Of a DNA stretch of 64,000 nucleotides, positions 22,777-31,621 are shown piece after piece. A program made the translations under genes and the position numbers. Under the pieces are notes generated by a model, which saw nothing but the letters and a program-made list of their open reading frames with translations, ran no database searches and was not told the DNA's origin. Numbering within the stretch: position 1 is the first letter of the stretch; every line of letters begins with the position of its first letter. This DNA comes from Paracoccaceae bacterium (GTDB taxonomy: Bacteria; Pseudomonadota; Alphaproteobacteria; Rhodobacterales; Rhodobacteraceae): the NCBI GenBank assembly GCA_030148745.1, contig JASBSV010000044.1, forward strand, positions 1-64,000. Reading direction: 5' to 3'.

Positions 22777-25695
22777 ATGGCAAACGGTATTTGTGATGTC
22801 TGCAAGACCCGCCCGGCGTCTTTCCGGGCGCAGGTTTCGGTCAATGGCGAACGCAAGATCATGGAGCTTTGCGACGAGGATTATCGCAAGCTTGCCCGGC
22901 GGCAGGCGCGCTCAAGCTCTCCTTTGGAATCGCTGTTCGGCGGCCGGTCGCTCTTTGACGAATTTTTCGGCGATGCCGCGCCCGGCGCGGGCCTGACGGG
23001 CGGCGCCTCGGGCGATGCTGCAAGCGATACCCCCGGTCAGCAGATCCCGATCAACCGGCGCAGCCGCCGTAGCGGCGGGGCCAATATCGCCGACCGGCTG
23101 AGCGAACAGGCCAACAAACTTTTGCAGGAGGCGGCTCAGAAAGCCGGAGAATACGGCCGCAGCGAGGTCGATACCGAGCATCTGCTGTTTGCCCTGACCC
23201 ATAGCGATGTCGTCAAAACCCTTTTGACGCAGTTCAAGATCGACGCCGATGACCTGCGCCGTCATATCGAGGGCGAGGCCCGGCGCGGTGAGCGCCGCGA
23301 AGGCGGCGAGATCGGCGTCAGCCCGCGGCTGAAAGATGCCCTGAACCGCGCCTTTGTCGCCTCTAATGAGCTGGGCCATTCCTATGTCGGGCCCGAGCAT
23401 CTGCTGGTAGGTCTGGCCGAAGAGGGTGAGGGCCTTGCCGCAGATATCTTGCGCAAATACGGGCTGACGCCGCAGGCCTTGCGCCAGCAGGTGACCAAAG
23501 TGGTGGGCCGCGGCGCCGAAGAGGGGCGTGTCGATACCCCCTCAAACACGCCCGATCTGGATGAGTTTAGCCGCGATCTGACCAAGCTTGCGCGCGAGGG
23601 CAAGCTGGACCCGGTCATCGGGCGCGCGCGCGAGATCGAGACCACGATCGAGGTTCTGGCCCGGCGTAAGAAGAACAACCCGGTTCTGATCGGTGAGCCG
23701 GGGGTGGGTAAAACCGCGATCATCGAAGGTCTGGCCCAGCGTATCGTGGCCGGTGAAGTGCCCGAGGCGCTGCGCGACAAACGTCTGGTCGAGCTGAACA
23801 TCAACTCGATGGTGGCCGGCTCCAAATACCGGGGCGAGTTTGAAGAGAGGGTGCAGAAGATCCTCAAGGAGATCACCGAACAAAAGGACGAGCTGGTCCT
23901 GTTCATCGACGAGATCCACACCATCGTCGGGGCCGGGCAGGGCGGCGGCGAAGGCGGGCTGGACATCGCCAATACCTTCAAGCCGGCGCTGGCGCGCGGC
24001 GAGCTGAACCTGATCGGCGCGACCACGCTGAACGAGTATCAGAAATACATCGAAAAGGATGCTGCACTGGAACGCCGGTTCCAGCCGGTCTATGTTGATG
24101 AGCCGACGGTGGCGCAGGTTATCATGATCCTGCGGGGCCTTCGCGATACGCTGGAAAGCCACCACAAGGTGACAATCACCGACGAGGCGATCATCGCCGC
24201 GGCCGAGCTTTCGGACCGCTATATCACCGGCCGTTTCATGCCCGACAAGGCGATCGATCTGATCGATCAGGCGGCGGCGCGGGTGAAAATCAGCGCCACC
24301 GCGCGCCCGATCGACGTGCAGGAGCTTGAGGCCGAGGTTGAACAGATCAAGCGCGAGCAGGATTACGCCGCCGCCCGCAAACAGTTCGACCGCGCCTCTG
24401 CGCTCAAGCACGAGCTGGAGGAAAAGCAGCAGGAGCTTGAGCAGCTTCTGGAAATCTGGAAGCGCGACCGCGCCTCGGCCACTGCCGAAGTCCGGGCCGA
24501 TCATGTTGCCCAGATCGTCAGCAAGCTGACCGGCGTTCCGGTGACCGAACTGACCAGCGAAGAGCGTGACAAGCTGCTGGCGATGGAAGAGCGGCTGCAT
24601 CAGCGCGTTATCGGTCAGGACGAGGCCGTGGCGGCGGTATCGGATGCCGTGCGGCTGGCCCGCGCGGGCCTGCGCGAAGGCTCGGCGCCGACGGCGACCT
24701 TCCTCTTTCTGGGCCCGACCGGCGTGGGTAAGACCGAACTTGCCAAGGCGGTGGCCGAAACGGTCTTTGGCGACGAGGATGCGATCATCCGCATCGATAT
24801 GTCCGAATATGGCGAGCGCCACTCGGTCGCGCGTCTGGTCGGGGCGCCGCCGGGCTATGTCGGTTATGACGAAGGGGGCCAGCTGACCGAACGGGTACGG
24901 CGCCGGCCCTATGCGGTGGTGCTGCTGGACGAGATCGAAAAGGCGCATCCGGATGTCTATAACATCCTGCTTCAGGTTTTTGACGATGGCCGGCTGACCG
25001 ATGGCAAGGGCCGCGTGGTGGATTTCACCAACACGATCATCATCGCCACCTCGAACCTTGGCGCCGATGTCATCCAGAAGAACCTGCACAAACGCGGCAG
25101 CGGTGAATTTGACCCTGCCCGCCAGAAGGCCGAACTGATGGAGGTTCTGCGCGGGCATTTCCGACCCGAGTTCATCAACCGGATCGACGAGATCATCGTC
25201 TTCCACTCGCTGAACCAGAGTGAGATCCGCAAGATCGTCGAGTTGCAGCTTGACCGTGTCGCCCGCATGGCCATGGGGCAGGGGATCGAGCTTGAGTTCG
25301 ACAAGGCGGTGACCGATCACTTTGCTGCCGTTGGCTTTCGCCCCGAGTTCGGCGCGCGCGAGCTGCGCCGGCTGATCCGCTCGGAGCTGGAAACCGAACT
25401 GGCGCGGGCGATGCTGGGCGGCAAGATCGAAGACGGCGACCGCGTGCGCGCCTCGTGGAGCGGCGAGGACCAGAAGATCACCTTTGAAAAGCTGCAGAAA
25501 AAGGATGCGGCCAAGGCCGCCGGCAACGGCAAGGCGCCGGGCAAGGCAGCGTCCGAGGGCAAATCCGGCAAGGCAAAGAAAGCCAAAAAGGCCAAGCCCA
25601 AAGGTGAGCCCGGCAAAGAAAGCGGCAAGGATCCAAGCCAGGGCCGCGACAGCGGCGGCGATCCCGCCGCAGACGGCCAAAGCCCCGGCCAATAG
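22777..25695 (+). CDS. clpK: ClpK/ClpG-type AAA+ disaggregase
   Basis: A 972-residue HSP100 protein. The N-terminus CDVCKTRPASFRAQVSVNGE...CDEDYRKLARRQ...PLESLFGG is the extra Cys-containing domain of the ClpK/ClpG branch. A Clp-N domain (EVDTEHLLFAL; YVGPEHLLVGL), AAA-1 (GEPGVGKTA, FIDEIHT), a short M-domain coiled coil (residues ~520-565) and AAA-2 (GPTGVGKTE, VVLLDEIEKAHPD) follow. A 65-residue Lys/Gly-rich tail ends the protein. ATG 22777 follows GGAAAGGAGA; the track start 22705 is upstream of that site. ClpK/ClpG proteins are stand-alone disaggregases for heat tolerance, often next to hdeD, as here. Confidence 0.85.
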   Translation: MANGICDVCKTRPASFRAQVSVNGERKIMELCDEDYRKLARRQARSSSPLESLFGGRSLFDEFFGDAAPGAGLTGGASGDAASDTPGQQIPINRRSRRSGGANIADRLSEQANKLLQEAAQKAGEYGRSEVDTEHLLFALTHSDVVKTLLTQFKIDADDLRRHIEGEARRGERREGGEIGVSPRLKDALNRAFVASNELGHSYVGPEHLLVGLAEEGEGLAADILRKYGLTPQALRQQVTKVVGRGAEEGRVDTPSNTPDLDEFSRDLTKLAREGKLDPVIGRAREIETTIEVLARRKKNNPVLIGEPGVGKTAIIEGLAQRIVAGEVPEALRDKRLVELNINSMVAGSKYRGEFEERVQKILKEITEQKDELVLFIDEIHTIVGAGQGGGEGGLDIANTFKPALARGELNLIGATTLNEYQKYIEKDAALERRFQPVYVDEPTVAQVIMILRGLRDTLESHHKVTITDEAIIAAAELSDRYITGRFMPDKAIDLIDQAAARVKISATARPIDVQELEAEVEQIKREQDYAAARKQFDRASALKHELEEKQQELEQLLEIWKRDRASATAEVRADHVAQIVSKLTGVPVTELTSEERDKLLAMEERLHQRVIGQDEAVAAVSDAVRLARAGLREGSAPTATFLFLGPTGVGKTELAKAVAETVFGDEDAIIRIDMSEYGERHSVARLVGAPPGYVGYDEGGQLTERVRRRPYAVVLLDEIEKAHPDVYNILLQVFDDGRLTDGKGRVVDFTNTIIIATSNLGADVIQKNLHKRGSGEFDPARQKAELMEVLRGHFRPEFINRIDEIIVFHSLNQSEIRKIVELQLDRVARMAMGQGIELEFDKAVTDHFAAVGFRPEFGARELRRLIRSELETELARAMLGGKIEDGDRVRASWSGEDQKITFEKLQKKDAAKAAGNGKAPGKAASEGKSGKAKKAKKAKPKGEPGKESGKDPSQGRDSGGDPAADGQSPGQ

Positions 25696-25790
25696 GCCGA
25701 TAACGGGCGGGCGCGGCGCAACACTTGTGCCAAACCCACCCCCCATCTTACGTTGATGTTGTTTTGTAAGCTCTTGAACAAAGGAGTGGT

Positions 25791-26423
25791 ATGATGACCG
25801 ATACGCATGAGACCTCTGTCGATATCGACCGGCTATTCTGTACGCTTGCGCCCAACTGGCGGGCCTTCATCTTCCGCGGGGTTGTCGCGCTGATCATCGC
25901 GGTTCTGGCATGGATGATGCCGGCCGAGGCGGTTCTGACCCTGACAATCGTCTTTGGCGCCTTTGCCTTTGTCGACGGCGTCTTCGGGCTTTGGGCGGGA
26001 TATCGCAACATTCGCGCCGGCGAGCGCTGGGGCTGGCTTGTGTTCAGTGGCCTTCTTGGCATTGCCACCGGGCTTGTCGTGCTGATCGCGCCGCTTGTCG
26101 CCAGTTTCGTTTTGACGGTATTTCTGTGGACGATGATTGCCTTCTGGTCGGTCGCCTCGGGGGTGATGGAGATCCTTGCCGCGATCCGTCTGCGCAAGGA
26201 GATCGAGGGCGAATGGCTTTTGATGCTCAGTGGTGCGATCTCAGTGTTTCTGGGGGTCGCGGTCAGCTATTTTCTGATGGCCTATCCGGTCGACAGCCTT
26301 TTGGCGCTTGGCTGGGTTCTGGCCATTTATGCCACGGTCTTCGGTGTCACGATGATTTTGCTGGGTATCAAGCTGCGCGATGTCTGCAATAACAGCGGCA
26401 AGGATAAATCCGCCAAATCCTGA
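25791..26423 (+). CDS. hdeD: HdeD-family acid-resistance membrane protein
   Basis: A 210-residue protein with six TM helices. FRGVVALIIAVLAWMMP and the repeated GxxxIxxGxxxLIAPL pattern are typical of the HdeD/DUF308 family. AAAGGAG lies at good distance before the ATG. Adjacent clpK and hdeD genes are a hallmark of the transmissible locus of stress tolerance known in Gammaproteobacteria. Other tLST genes (small Hsp, yfdX, kefB, psiE) are absent here. The role in this host is probably envelope or acid stress protection, inferred. Confidence 0.85.
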   Translation: MMTDTHETSVDIDRLFCTLAPNWRAFIFRGVVALIIAVLAWMMPAEAVLTLTIVFGAFAFVDGVFGLWAGYRNIRAGERWGWLVFSGLLGIATGLVVLIAPLVASFVLTVFLWTMIAFWSVASGVMEILAAIRLRKEIEGEWLLMLSGAISVFLGVAVSYFLMAYPVDSLLALGWVLAIYATVFGVTMILLGIKLRDVCNNSGKDKSAKS

Positions 26424-26609
26424 CCGCCGCACCCCGCGTGGCGGCGTAAGGGGCCGAAAACCGGGCGGGCGGCGGCGAAAAAGCGCTGCCGCCTGCCGTG
26501 AAATGGCCGCGCAGGCCAAGTCTTACAAACTCGTATAATCTCCGACAATTATTCCCGGTTCGGGGCGTCTAGCTCTTCCTTCAGTTCACACAGCTCGAAG
26601 GATCGGCAG

Positions 26610-27359
26610 ATGACAGAGAATGCAATTGAATTTCGCGCACTGAGTCAGGCGTTCGGTAACTTCCAGGCGGTCAAGGCTTTGACCTTTGATGTCGCCGAGC
26701 GGGAAATATTCGGATTTCTGGGCCATAACGGCGCGGGGAAAACCACCACGATCCACATGCTGACCACTTTGGCGCGCCCCTCATCGGGAACCGCGCTGAT
26801 CAGCGGTCATGACATCGTCACCGATCCGTTGGGCGTGCGCCGCGAGATCGGTTATGTACCCGAAAACGTCCGGCTTTACGACACGCTTACCACTTGGGAA
26901 AATCTGGTCTTTTTCGCGCGGCTTTCGGGGCTGAGCGATGCAGAGGACCGGGTCAGCCAGGCGCTGGAGTTTCTGACCATAACCGATCTGCGCGACCGCC
27001 GTGTTGGCGAGTTTTCCAAAGGGATGCGCCAGCGCGTCGGCCTGGCCCAGGCGATCCTGCATCATCCCAAGGTCCTGTTTCTGGACGAGCCTTCCTCGGG
27101 GCTTGACCCGATGGGCATGAAGATGCTGCGCGATCTGATCGTGCGGCTGAATGACGAGTGGAACATGACGATCTTCATGAATACCCACCTGATCAGCGAG
27201 ATCGCCAAGACCTGCACCTCGATCGGCGTGCTGAGCCACGGTCAGCTTGTTTATCACGACACCATCGAGGCGGTGACACAACGCTTTGGCGATGATCGCT
27301 CGCTCGAAGAGCTTTACCTGTCGGTCGCCCCGGCGCTCGAGACCGAGGAGGCCGCCTGA
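26610..27359 (+). CDS. ABC transporter ATP-binding protein (NosF/CcmA-like)
   Basis: A 249-residue ATPase with Walker A GHNGAGKTTT, signature FSKGMRQRVGLAQ, Walker B VLFLDEPSSGLDP and the switch His in MNTHLISE. The closest pattern is the ABC-2-associated branch (NosF/DrrA type). It starts an operon with two permease genes, and its stop overlaps the next start (TGATG). A TATAAT-like hexamer (GTATAATC) lies ~75 bases upstream. The substrate is unknown. Confidence 0.9.
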   Translation: MTENAIEFRALSQAFGNFQAVKALTFDVAEREIFGFLGHNGAGKTTTIHMLTTLARPSSGTALISGHDIVTDPLGVRREIGYVPENVRLYDTLTTWENLVFFARLSGLSDAEDRVSQALEFLTITDLRDRRVGEFSKGMRQRVGLAQAILHHPKVLFLDEPSSGLDPMGMKMLRDLIVRLNDEWNMTIFMNTHLISEIAKTCTSIGVLSHGQLVYHDTIEAVTQRFGDDRSLEELYLSVAPALETEEAA

Positions 27360-28309
27360 TGCCTGCATCCATTTCGGGTGACGGCGCACGGGTCATCGCG
27401 CGCCAGTCGCTGCTTTTCATATTTCGCGAACGGACGGTGGCGCTTCTGGCCGGTCTTTTCGTGATCCTTGTTCTGATCTCGGCCTATCTGGGATGGTCTG
27501 CCACCAGCACGGTGAACGCGATCTATGCCGATGCGGTCGTTTACCTCAAAGGGGTGGGCCAGCCGGTGCCGCCAAATCCGGTCAACGACATCTCGCCCCT
27601 GTCGCTGATGCGCAATATGTCGATCTACGTCAGTCTTATCGGCGCGCTATCGGCCATCGTGATCGGTTATCAGCTGATCGCGGCGGACCGCAAATCGGGG
27701 GTTGTGCCGCTGCTTGGCTCGCGGCCATTCGAACGCGCGACCTATGCGCATGGCAAGATCCGCGCGCTGGTGATGGCCGTTGCCGGCCTGATGCTGGTGG
27801 CTGCGGTCATCGCGGTGGCGACCTTTATCATTCTGCCAACCAACCCGCTGGGCGCGGTCGGCTGGATCAGCCTGTTCACTTTCTTTGGTCTGGCCTTCGT
27901 CTATATGCTGATGTTCGGCCTTCTGGCGATGGCCACCGCCGCCTGGGCGCGTTCGGAATCGGTGGGGCTTTTGCTGCCGGTGACCGTCTGGCTGACGGTA
28001 ACCTTCATCCTGCCTTCACTGACCTCGAACATTCACCCGACCGCCGCGATCAACCCGATTTCGGCGCTGGCGCCGCCACCTGACACTGGTTTCTTTCACT
28101 GGACCGGCTGGCTTTTCGGGCCGATCTCGATCGCCGAAAGCTTCAAATACCTGTCGGCCGGCCTTCTGGACTATCTGCCGGCCACGGCAATCAATCACTC
28201 GATGGTTCCCCCGCTGCCCGATCTTCTCTTGGCCCTTACAGGCTCGGCTGTGCTGGCGGTGCGGGCGCTGATGACCATGGATATGACCCGGGGAGATTAC
28301 AATGCTTAG
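27359..28309 (+). CDS. ABC transporter permease (NosY-like, ABC-2 type), first of two
   Basis: A 316-residue protein with about six TM helices and a large loop after TM1 (WSATSTVNAIYADAVVYLKG). SAIVIGYQLIAADRKSGVVPLL corresponds to the NosY/ABC-2 conserved region. It overlaps the ATPase gene by one base and the second permease by eight, so the three are coupled and likely form one heterodimeric ABC-2 complex. Confidence 0.85.
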   Translation: MPASISGDGARVIARQSLLFIFRERTVALLAGLFVILVLISAYLGWSATSTVNAIYADAVVYLKGVGQPVPPNPVNDISPLSLMRNMSIYVSLIGALSAIVIGYQLIAADRKSGVVPLLGSRPFERATYAHGKIRALVMAVAGLMLVAAVIAVATFIILPTNPLGAVGWISLFTFFGLAFVYMLMFGLLAMATAAWARSESVGLLLPVTVWLTVTFILPSLTSNIHPTAAINPISALAPPPDTGFFHWTGWLFGPISIAESFKYLSAGLLDYLPATAINHSMVPPLPDLLLALTGSAVLAVRALMTMDMTRGDYNA

Positions 28310-29285
28310 TACCACAACTCCGGTCGGCGCGATTGCGCGCAAGGATGTGACCGATGTTCTGCGTGATCGCTTCATCATCATAGTCATGGCCTTTCTTGCC
28401 GTGGCTGCCATGACCTCGCTGGTGACGGGGGCAATCGCCCTGGCCACCGACGTGGCAACCTATAACGACGCAAAGGCAACGCTGCTGGCGCTTGGAAAAT
28501 CGCTCGACAGTATTGCCGCGCCCGAATTTTACCCGCTGAAGCTTTTGCGGGGTGCGATCGAGCAGATCGAGATCATCGGCGCCGTCTTGGGCATTCTGGC
28601 TGGTTTCCGCGCTGCAGTAAGCGAGCGGGGGCGCCAGACGCTGGCCCTGATCATGACGCGCCCGATACGGCAATGGCAGTTTCTGGCAGGCAAATTCGTG
28701 GCCGGTGCGGTTGTTCTTTCGGTCGGGCTTCTTGCAGTGTTCGGGCTGGCGGCCATCCTGCTTGATTTCGTCTCGGGCGTGGGCCTTGGGGCCTCGGATC
28801 TTCTGCGCATGGCGATTGTCTGGGTTGCGGCCTCGCTCTATGTGATTGCCTTTTTTGCCTTTACCTTTGTTGCCACGCTGTGGATGCGCCGCCCGGCCAA
28901 CGCCCTTCTGGTCAGTTTCGCCGTCTGGCTTCTGCTGGTGCTTATCGCGCCCCAGATCGGCGATACGCTGGACCCTGACAATCAGGTTGCGGGCGGTGTG
29001 TTCAAGCAGCTTCACGTCCCCAAGGCAGAGCAGCAGCGCATAGCGTCCGGCTATGCCACCTTCGAGACGATCCGAAACGGTATCGAGGTTTCTTCGATCA
29101 CCAAACACTTCGAACGTTTCAGCTTTGCGGTGCTGGGCATCAAGGACACCTACACCGGCAAGCCGCTCGGCCCGATCCTGGTCGAGAAACGCGGCGATTT
29201 TCTCTGGATCTTTTTCACCACGCTGGGGCTGACCGGGGTCATGTTTACCCGCCGCCTCAAATCCAACCGTCTGACCAAGGAGTAA
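28302..29285 (+). CDS. ABC transporter permease (NosY-like, ABC-2 type), second of two
   Basis: A 327-residue permease. ARKDVTDVLRDRFIIIVMAF and AGFRAAVSERGRQTLALIMTRP match the ABC-2/NosY pattern. About six TM helices are visible, with an extended periplasmic loop between residues ~235 and 290. It is followed six bases later by the exported calcium-loop protein, which suggests a shared function. Confidence 0.85.
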   Translation: MLSTTTPVGAIARKDVTDVLRDRFIIIVMAFLAVAAMTSLVTGAIALATDVATYNDAKATLLALGKSLDSIAAPEFYPLKLLRGAIEQIEIIGAVLGILAGFRAAVSERGRQTLALIMTRPIRQWQFLAGKFVAGAVVLSVGLLAVFGLAAILLDFVSGVGLGASDLLRMAIVWVAASLYVIAFFAFTFVATLWMRRPANALLVSFAVWLLLVLIAPQIGDTLDPDNQVAGGVFKQLHVPKAEQQRIASGYATFETIRNGIEVSSITKHFERFSFAVLGIKDTYTGKPLGPILVEKRGDFLWIFFTTLGLTGVMFTRRLKSNRLTKE

Positions 29286-29291
29286 GACCAA

Positions 29292-29921
29292 ATGAAACTG
29301 ATGACGAAAACCTCTCTTGTGGCAATGATCGCTGCGCTGGGCATCACCATGGCGGCCCCCGTCATGGCCGCAGGCAAGGATACCGATGGCGATGGCGTGC
29401 CTGACGCGGCCGAGCCGTTGATCCACACCGATCCGCAGAACGCCGATACCGATGGCGACGGGATGAACGACCTGAAGGACGACAACCCGGTCTTTGCCGC
29501 CGACCCGATCAAGGCAGATGGCGCCGCGACCCCTTTCACCATCAAAGAGGCGCTGGTTGAAAACAACTATGACTATGTGGCGCGCAAGGATGCCACCGAC
29601 CACCTGGAAGTGCAGGTCGCAAACCCCACGGGCAAGGATCTGACCAATTTCTCGATCTATTACACGATCAAGGATAAGGACACCGGCACGACCGAGGCCT
29701 ATTTCGCCAAACTTCCGGGCTTTACCGTGCCTGCGGGGGGCGATGCGCGCATCCATTTCGACGACAGTGGCGCGCCGGGCCATTTCCGGGCCAACCCCAA
29801 TTCGATCTATGCAACGACCAAATCGGCCAAGCTGTTCACGATCGAGCTGAAGGCGGATGGTTTCAAACCGCTCACGGTTGAGATCAACAAGGATGCCGGC
29901 GGCGCCGAGGCGGCTGACTGA
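29292..29921 (+). CDS. Exported protein with thrombospondin type-3-like calcium repeats
   Basis: A 209-residue protein with a signal peptide (ending PVMAAG). Two Asp-rich calcium loops follow, DTDGDGVPDAAE and DTDGDGMNDLKDDNP. The remaining ~140 residues form a beta-rich domain (HLEVQVANPTGKDLTNFSIY). It lies directly after the ABC genes, in the place where NosD would stand in a nosDFY cluster, though it is not NosD. A periplasmic partner of the transporter is inferred. Confidence 0.8.
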   Translation: MKLMTKTSLVAMIAALGITMAAPVMAAGKDTDGDGVPDAAEPLIHTDPQNADTDGDGMNDLKDDNPVFAADPIKADGAATPFTIKEALVENNYDYVARKDATDHLEVQVANPTGKDLTNFSIYYTIKDKDTGTTEAYFAKLPGFTVPAGGDARIHFDDSGAPGHFRANPNSIYATTKSAKLFTIELKADGFKPLTVEINKDAGGAEAAD

Positions 29922-30025
29922 TTGGAACCTTCGTGACAGGCAGGCACCGCTGCCCGAAAGGGTGGCAGGTGCCTGCAGCGACCTCGCGACAGCGAAAAAA
30001 CGAAGTTAGAACAGGAGGCTTCGGT

Positions 30026-30853
30026 ATGAGTGACACTCGAAATTTCGTATACGGGAGCAATGCGTCCTATATGGTCCATCCGGTCACGGGCGATAAAATT
30101 TACAACCGGGTTCCCCAGGTCATGTGAGATTTCTGGCTGGTCAAGCTTTTGGCGGTGACGGTCGGTGAAACGGCGGCCGATTTTCTGAACGCCAATCTGG
30201 GGCCGGGCCTTATCAACACGACCTACATCATGGGCACTCTGCTGATCGGCATGCTCATGCTGCAGTTTGCGCAAAAGAAATATGTGCCCTGGATCTACTG
30301 GGTCACCGTGGTTCTGGTCAGTGTCGTGGGCACGTTGATCACAGACTATCTGATTGATCAGGCCGGCTGGGCCTTCACCTCGACGACGCTGTTGTTCTCA
30401 ACCGCGCTGGCGGCGACCTTCGCGCTTTGGTACGCGGTGGAAAAAACCCTGTCGATCCACTCGATCTATACCTTCCGGCGTGAGGCGTTCTACTGGCTGG
30501 CGATCCTCTTTACCTTCGCTCTGGGTACGTCGGCCGGGGATCAGGCGGCAGAGGCTCTGGGGCTGGGTTATTTCTATTCGGGCGTGATGTATGCGGCGAT
30601 CATCGGTGTTATCACCGCGCTGTTTTATGCCGGTAAGATGAACGGCATTCTGGCCTTCTGGCTGGCCTATATCATCACCCGTTTGATGGGCGCCTCGTTC
30701 GGCGATCTGCTGTTGCAGCCCAAGGATGTGGGCGGTCTGGCCTTTGGTGCGGCAATGACCAGCGTGCTTTTTCTGGCCGCGATTTGCGCCACGATCATCT
30801 ATATGACGCTCACCAAGGACGGGCTTGAAAAAGTCCCGCAGGACGAACGTTAA
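30026..30853 (+). pseudogene. COG4705-like polytopic membrane protein interrupted by an in-frame TGA
   Basis: From ATG 30026 (after AGGAGG) the frame reads MSDTRNFVYGSN...NRVPQVM, then TGA at 30125-30127, then DFWLVKLLAVTVGETAADFL and about six TM helices to 30853 in the same frame. In related proteins, as remembered, the VPQV segment runs straight into a FW-IK-LATTVGETG segment, so the stop falls inside conserved sequence. The only downstream start (TTG 30149, the track ORF) lacks a ribosome-binding site. It may be a nonsense mutation, assembly error or readthrough. TGA is used as an ordinary stop elsewhere in this window. Confidence 0.65.
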
Positions 30854-30882
30854 ACCCCGCATTTCCAAGTAAGCCACTCACG

Positions 30883-30912
30883 GCCGCCGTCGGGAAACCG
30901 GCGGCGGTTTTT
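30883..30912 (+). terminator. Rho-independent terminator
   Basis: GCCGCCG-TCGGGAAAC-CGGCGGC followed by GGTTTTT, 30 bases after the membrane-protein stop. It closes the ABC/calcium-protein/membrane-protein gene run on the plus strand. Confidence 0.75.
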
Positions 30913-31029
30913 CGTTGCACGCCGATCACCCTTGCCGGTGGGCGCGGGCCGGGCAATTCACGAATTTTTTTGAGAAAAATCCGCAGTTTTTGATCTGGCT
31001 CAAGGCAGCGAGGGGCAAGAAATATTAAG

Positions 31030-31039
31030 TTGATATCAA
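31030..31039. promoter_or_regulatory. TTGATATCAA palindrome before the cupredoxin gene
   Basis: A perfect 10-bp palindrome 25 bases upstream of ATG 31065, flanked by TTAA on both sides. It resembles two FNR/Anr half-sites without the usual four-base gap, so it is not a standard FNR box. Some other dimeric regulator may use it. Confidence 0.3.
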
Positions 31040-31064
31040 TCGTTAATAGTTGATGGAGGTTGAC

Positions 31065-31547
31065 ATGAACGGCACCAGAAGAATGATCGTAGCAGCGCTT
31101 GCCCTTTCCCCGGTGCTGGCGGCTTTGCCGGCGTCGGCGGATGCGGTAATCTCGGCTTCGCTTTGGGACAAACCGGGTATGGATATGGCCACCGGATTGG
31201 GCCATGGCATGGGCGGTGATATGTCCAAGGCGAATATGGGCATCACGCTGAGCAAATCGGAAGTTGCCGCAGGCTCGGTGACGCTGAACGCGACCAATGA
31301 CAGCAAGGACATGATCCACGAAATGGTCGTCGCGCCGCTGACCTCACCGGATGAGGTGCTGGCCTATAAGGCCGATCTGGACAAGGTCGATGAGGACGCC
31401 GCGGTGCACCTTGGCGAAGTCGCCGAGCTGGAGCCGGGACAGAAAGGCGCGCTGACGATCAACCTCAAGCCCGGACAGTATATCCTCTATTGCAATATTC
31501 CGGGTCACTACATGGCCGGCATGTGGACGGTGCTGACCGTCAAATAG
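31065..31547 (+). CDS. Exported cupredoxin (plastocyanin-like type 1 copper protein)
   Basis: A 160-residue protein with a signal peptide ending near PASADA. Type-1 copper ligands are visible: His in SKDMIHEM, then Cys, His and Met in YCNIPGHYMAGM. The start MNGTRR (31065) follows GGAGGTTGAC; the track's MMEVD start is inside that site. It is a small periplasmic electron carrier or copper-binding protein. A terminator-like hairpin lies downstream. It could donate electrons to or deliver copper for the oxidase operon 10 kb away, but only proximity supports this. Confidence 0.85.
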   Translation: MNGTRRMIVAALALSPVLAALPASADAVISASLWDKPGMDMATGLGHGMGGDMSKANMGITLSKSEVAAGSVTLNATNDSKDMIHEMVVAPLTSPDEVLAYKADLDKVDEDAAVHLGEVAELEPGQKGALTINLKPGQYILYCNIPGHYMAGMWTVLTVK

Positions 31548-31584
31548 CGGGGCAGGCGCCTTAAAGATGCCTTAACCAGAAGGT

Positions 31585-31618
31585 CAGGCGGCCGGGCAAT
31601 TCAACGCCCGGCCGCCTG
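31585..31618. terminator. 13-bp hairpin between convergent genes
   Basis: CAGGCGGCCGGGC-AATTCAAC-GCCCGGCCGCCTG is a perfect 13-bp stem between the convergent cupredoxin and DedA-PAP2 genes. There is no strong T-run on either side, but position and stability suit a shared bidirectional terminator. Confidence 0.55.
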
Positions 31619-31621
31619 CTG

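Noticed and set aside
22635-22790. Short ORF before clpK (MAIYGIHDHPRGPVS...)
   Set aside because: No ribosome-binding site, overlaps the clpK leader and start, and no recognisable features.
23542-25746. 734-codon minus-strand ORF opposite clpK
   Set aside because: Long only because of GC-rich codon bias; clpK on the plus strand has all AAA+ motifs.
28236-29783. 515-codon minus-strand ORF opposite the second permease and calcium protein
   Set aside because: Antisense shadow spanning two clear genes.
30125-30160. Selenocysteine insertion at the in-frame TGA
   Set aside because: Only a 4-bp stem can be drawn around the GGUC loop, and the protein family has no Cys at this site. A nonsense mutation or sequence error is simpler.
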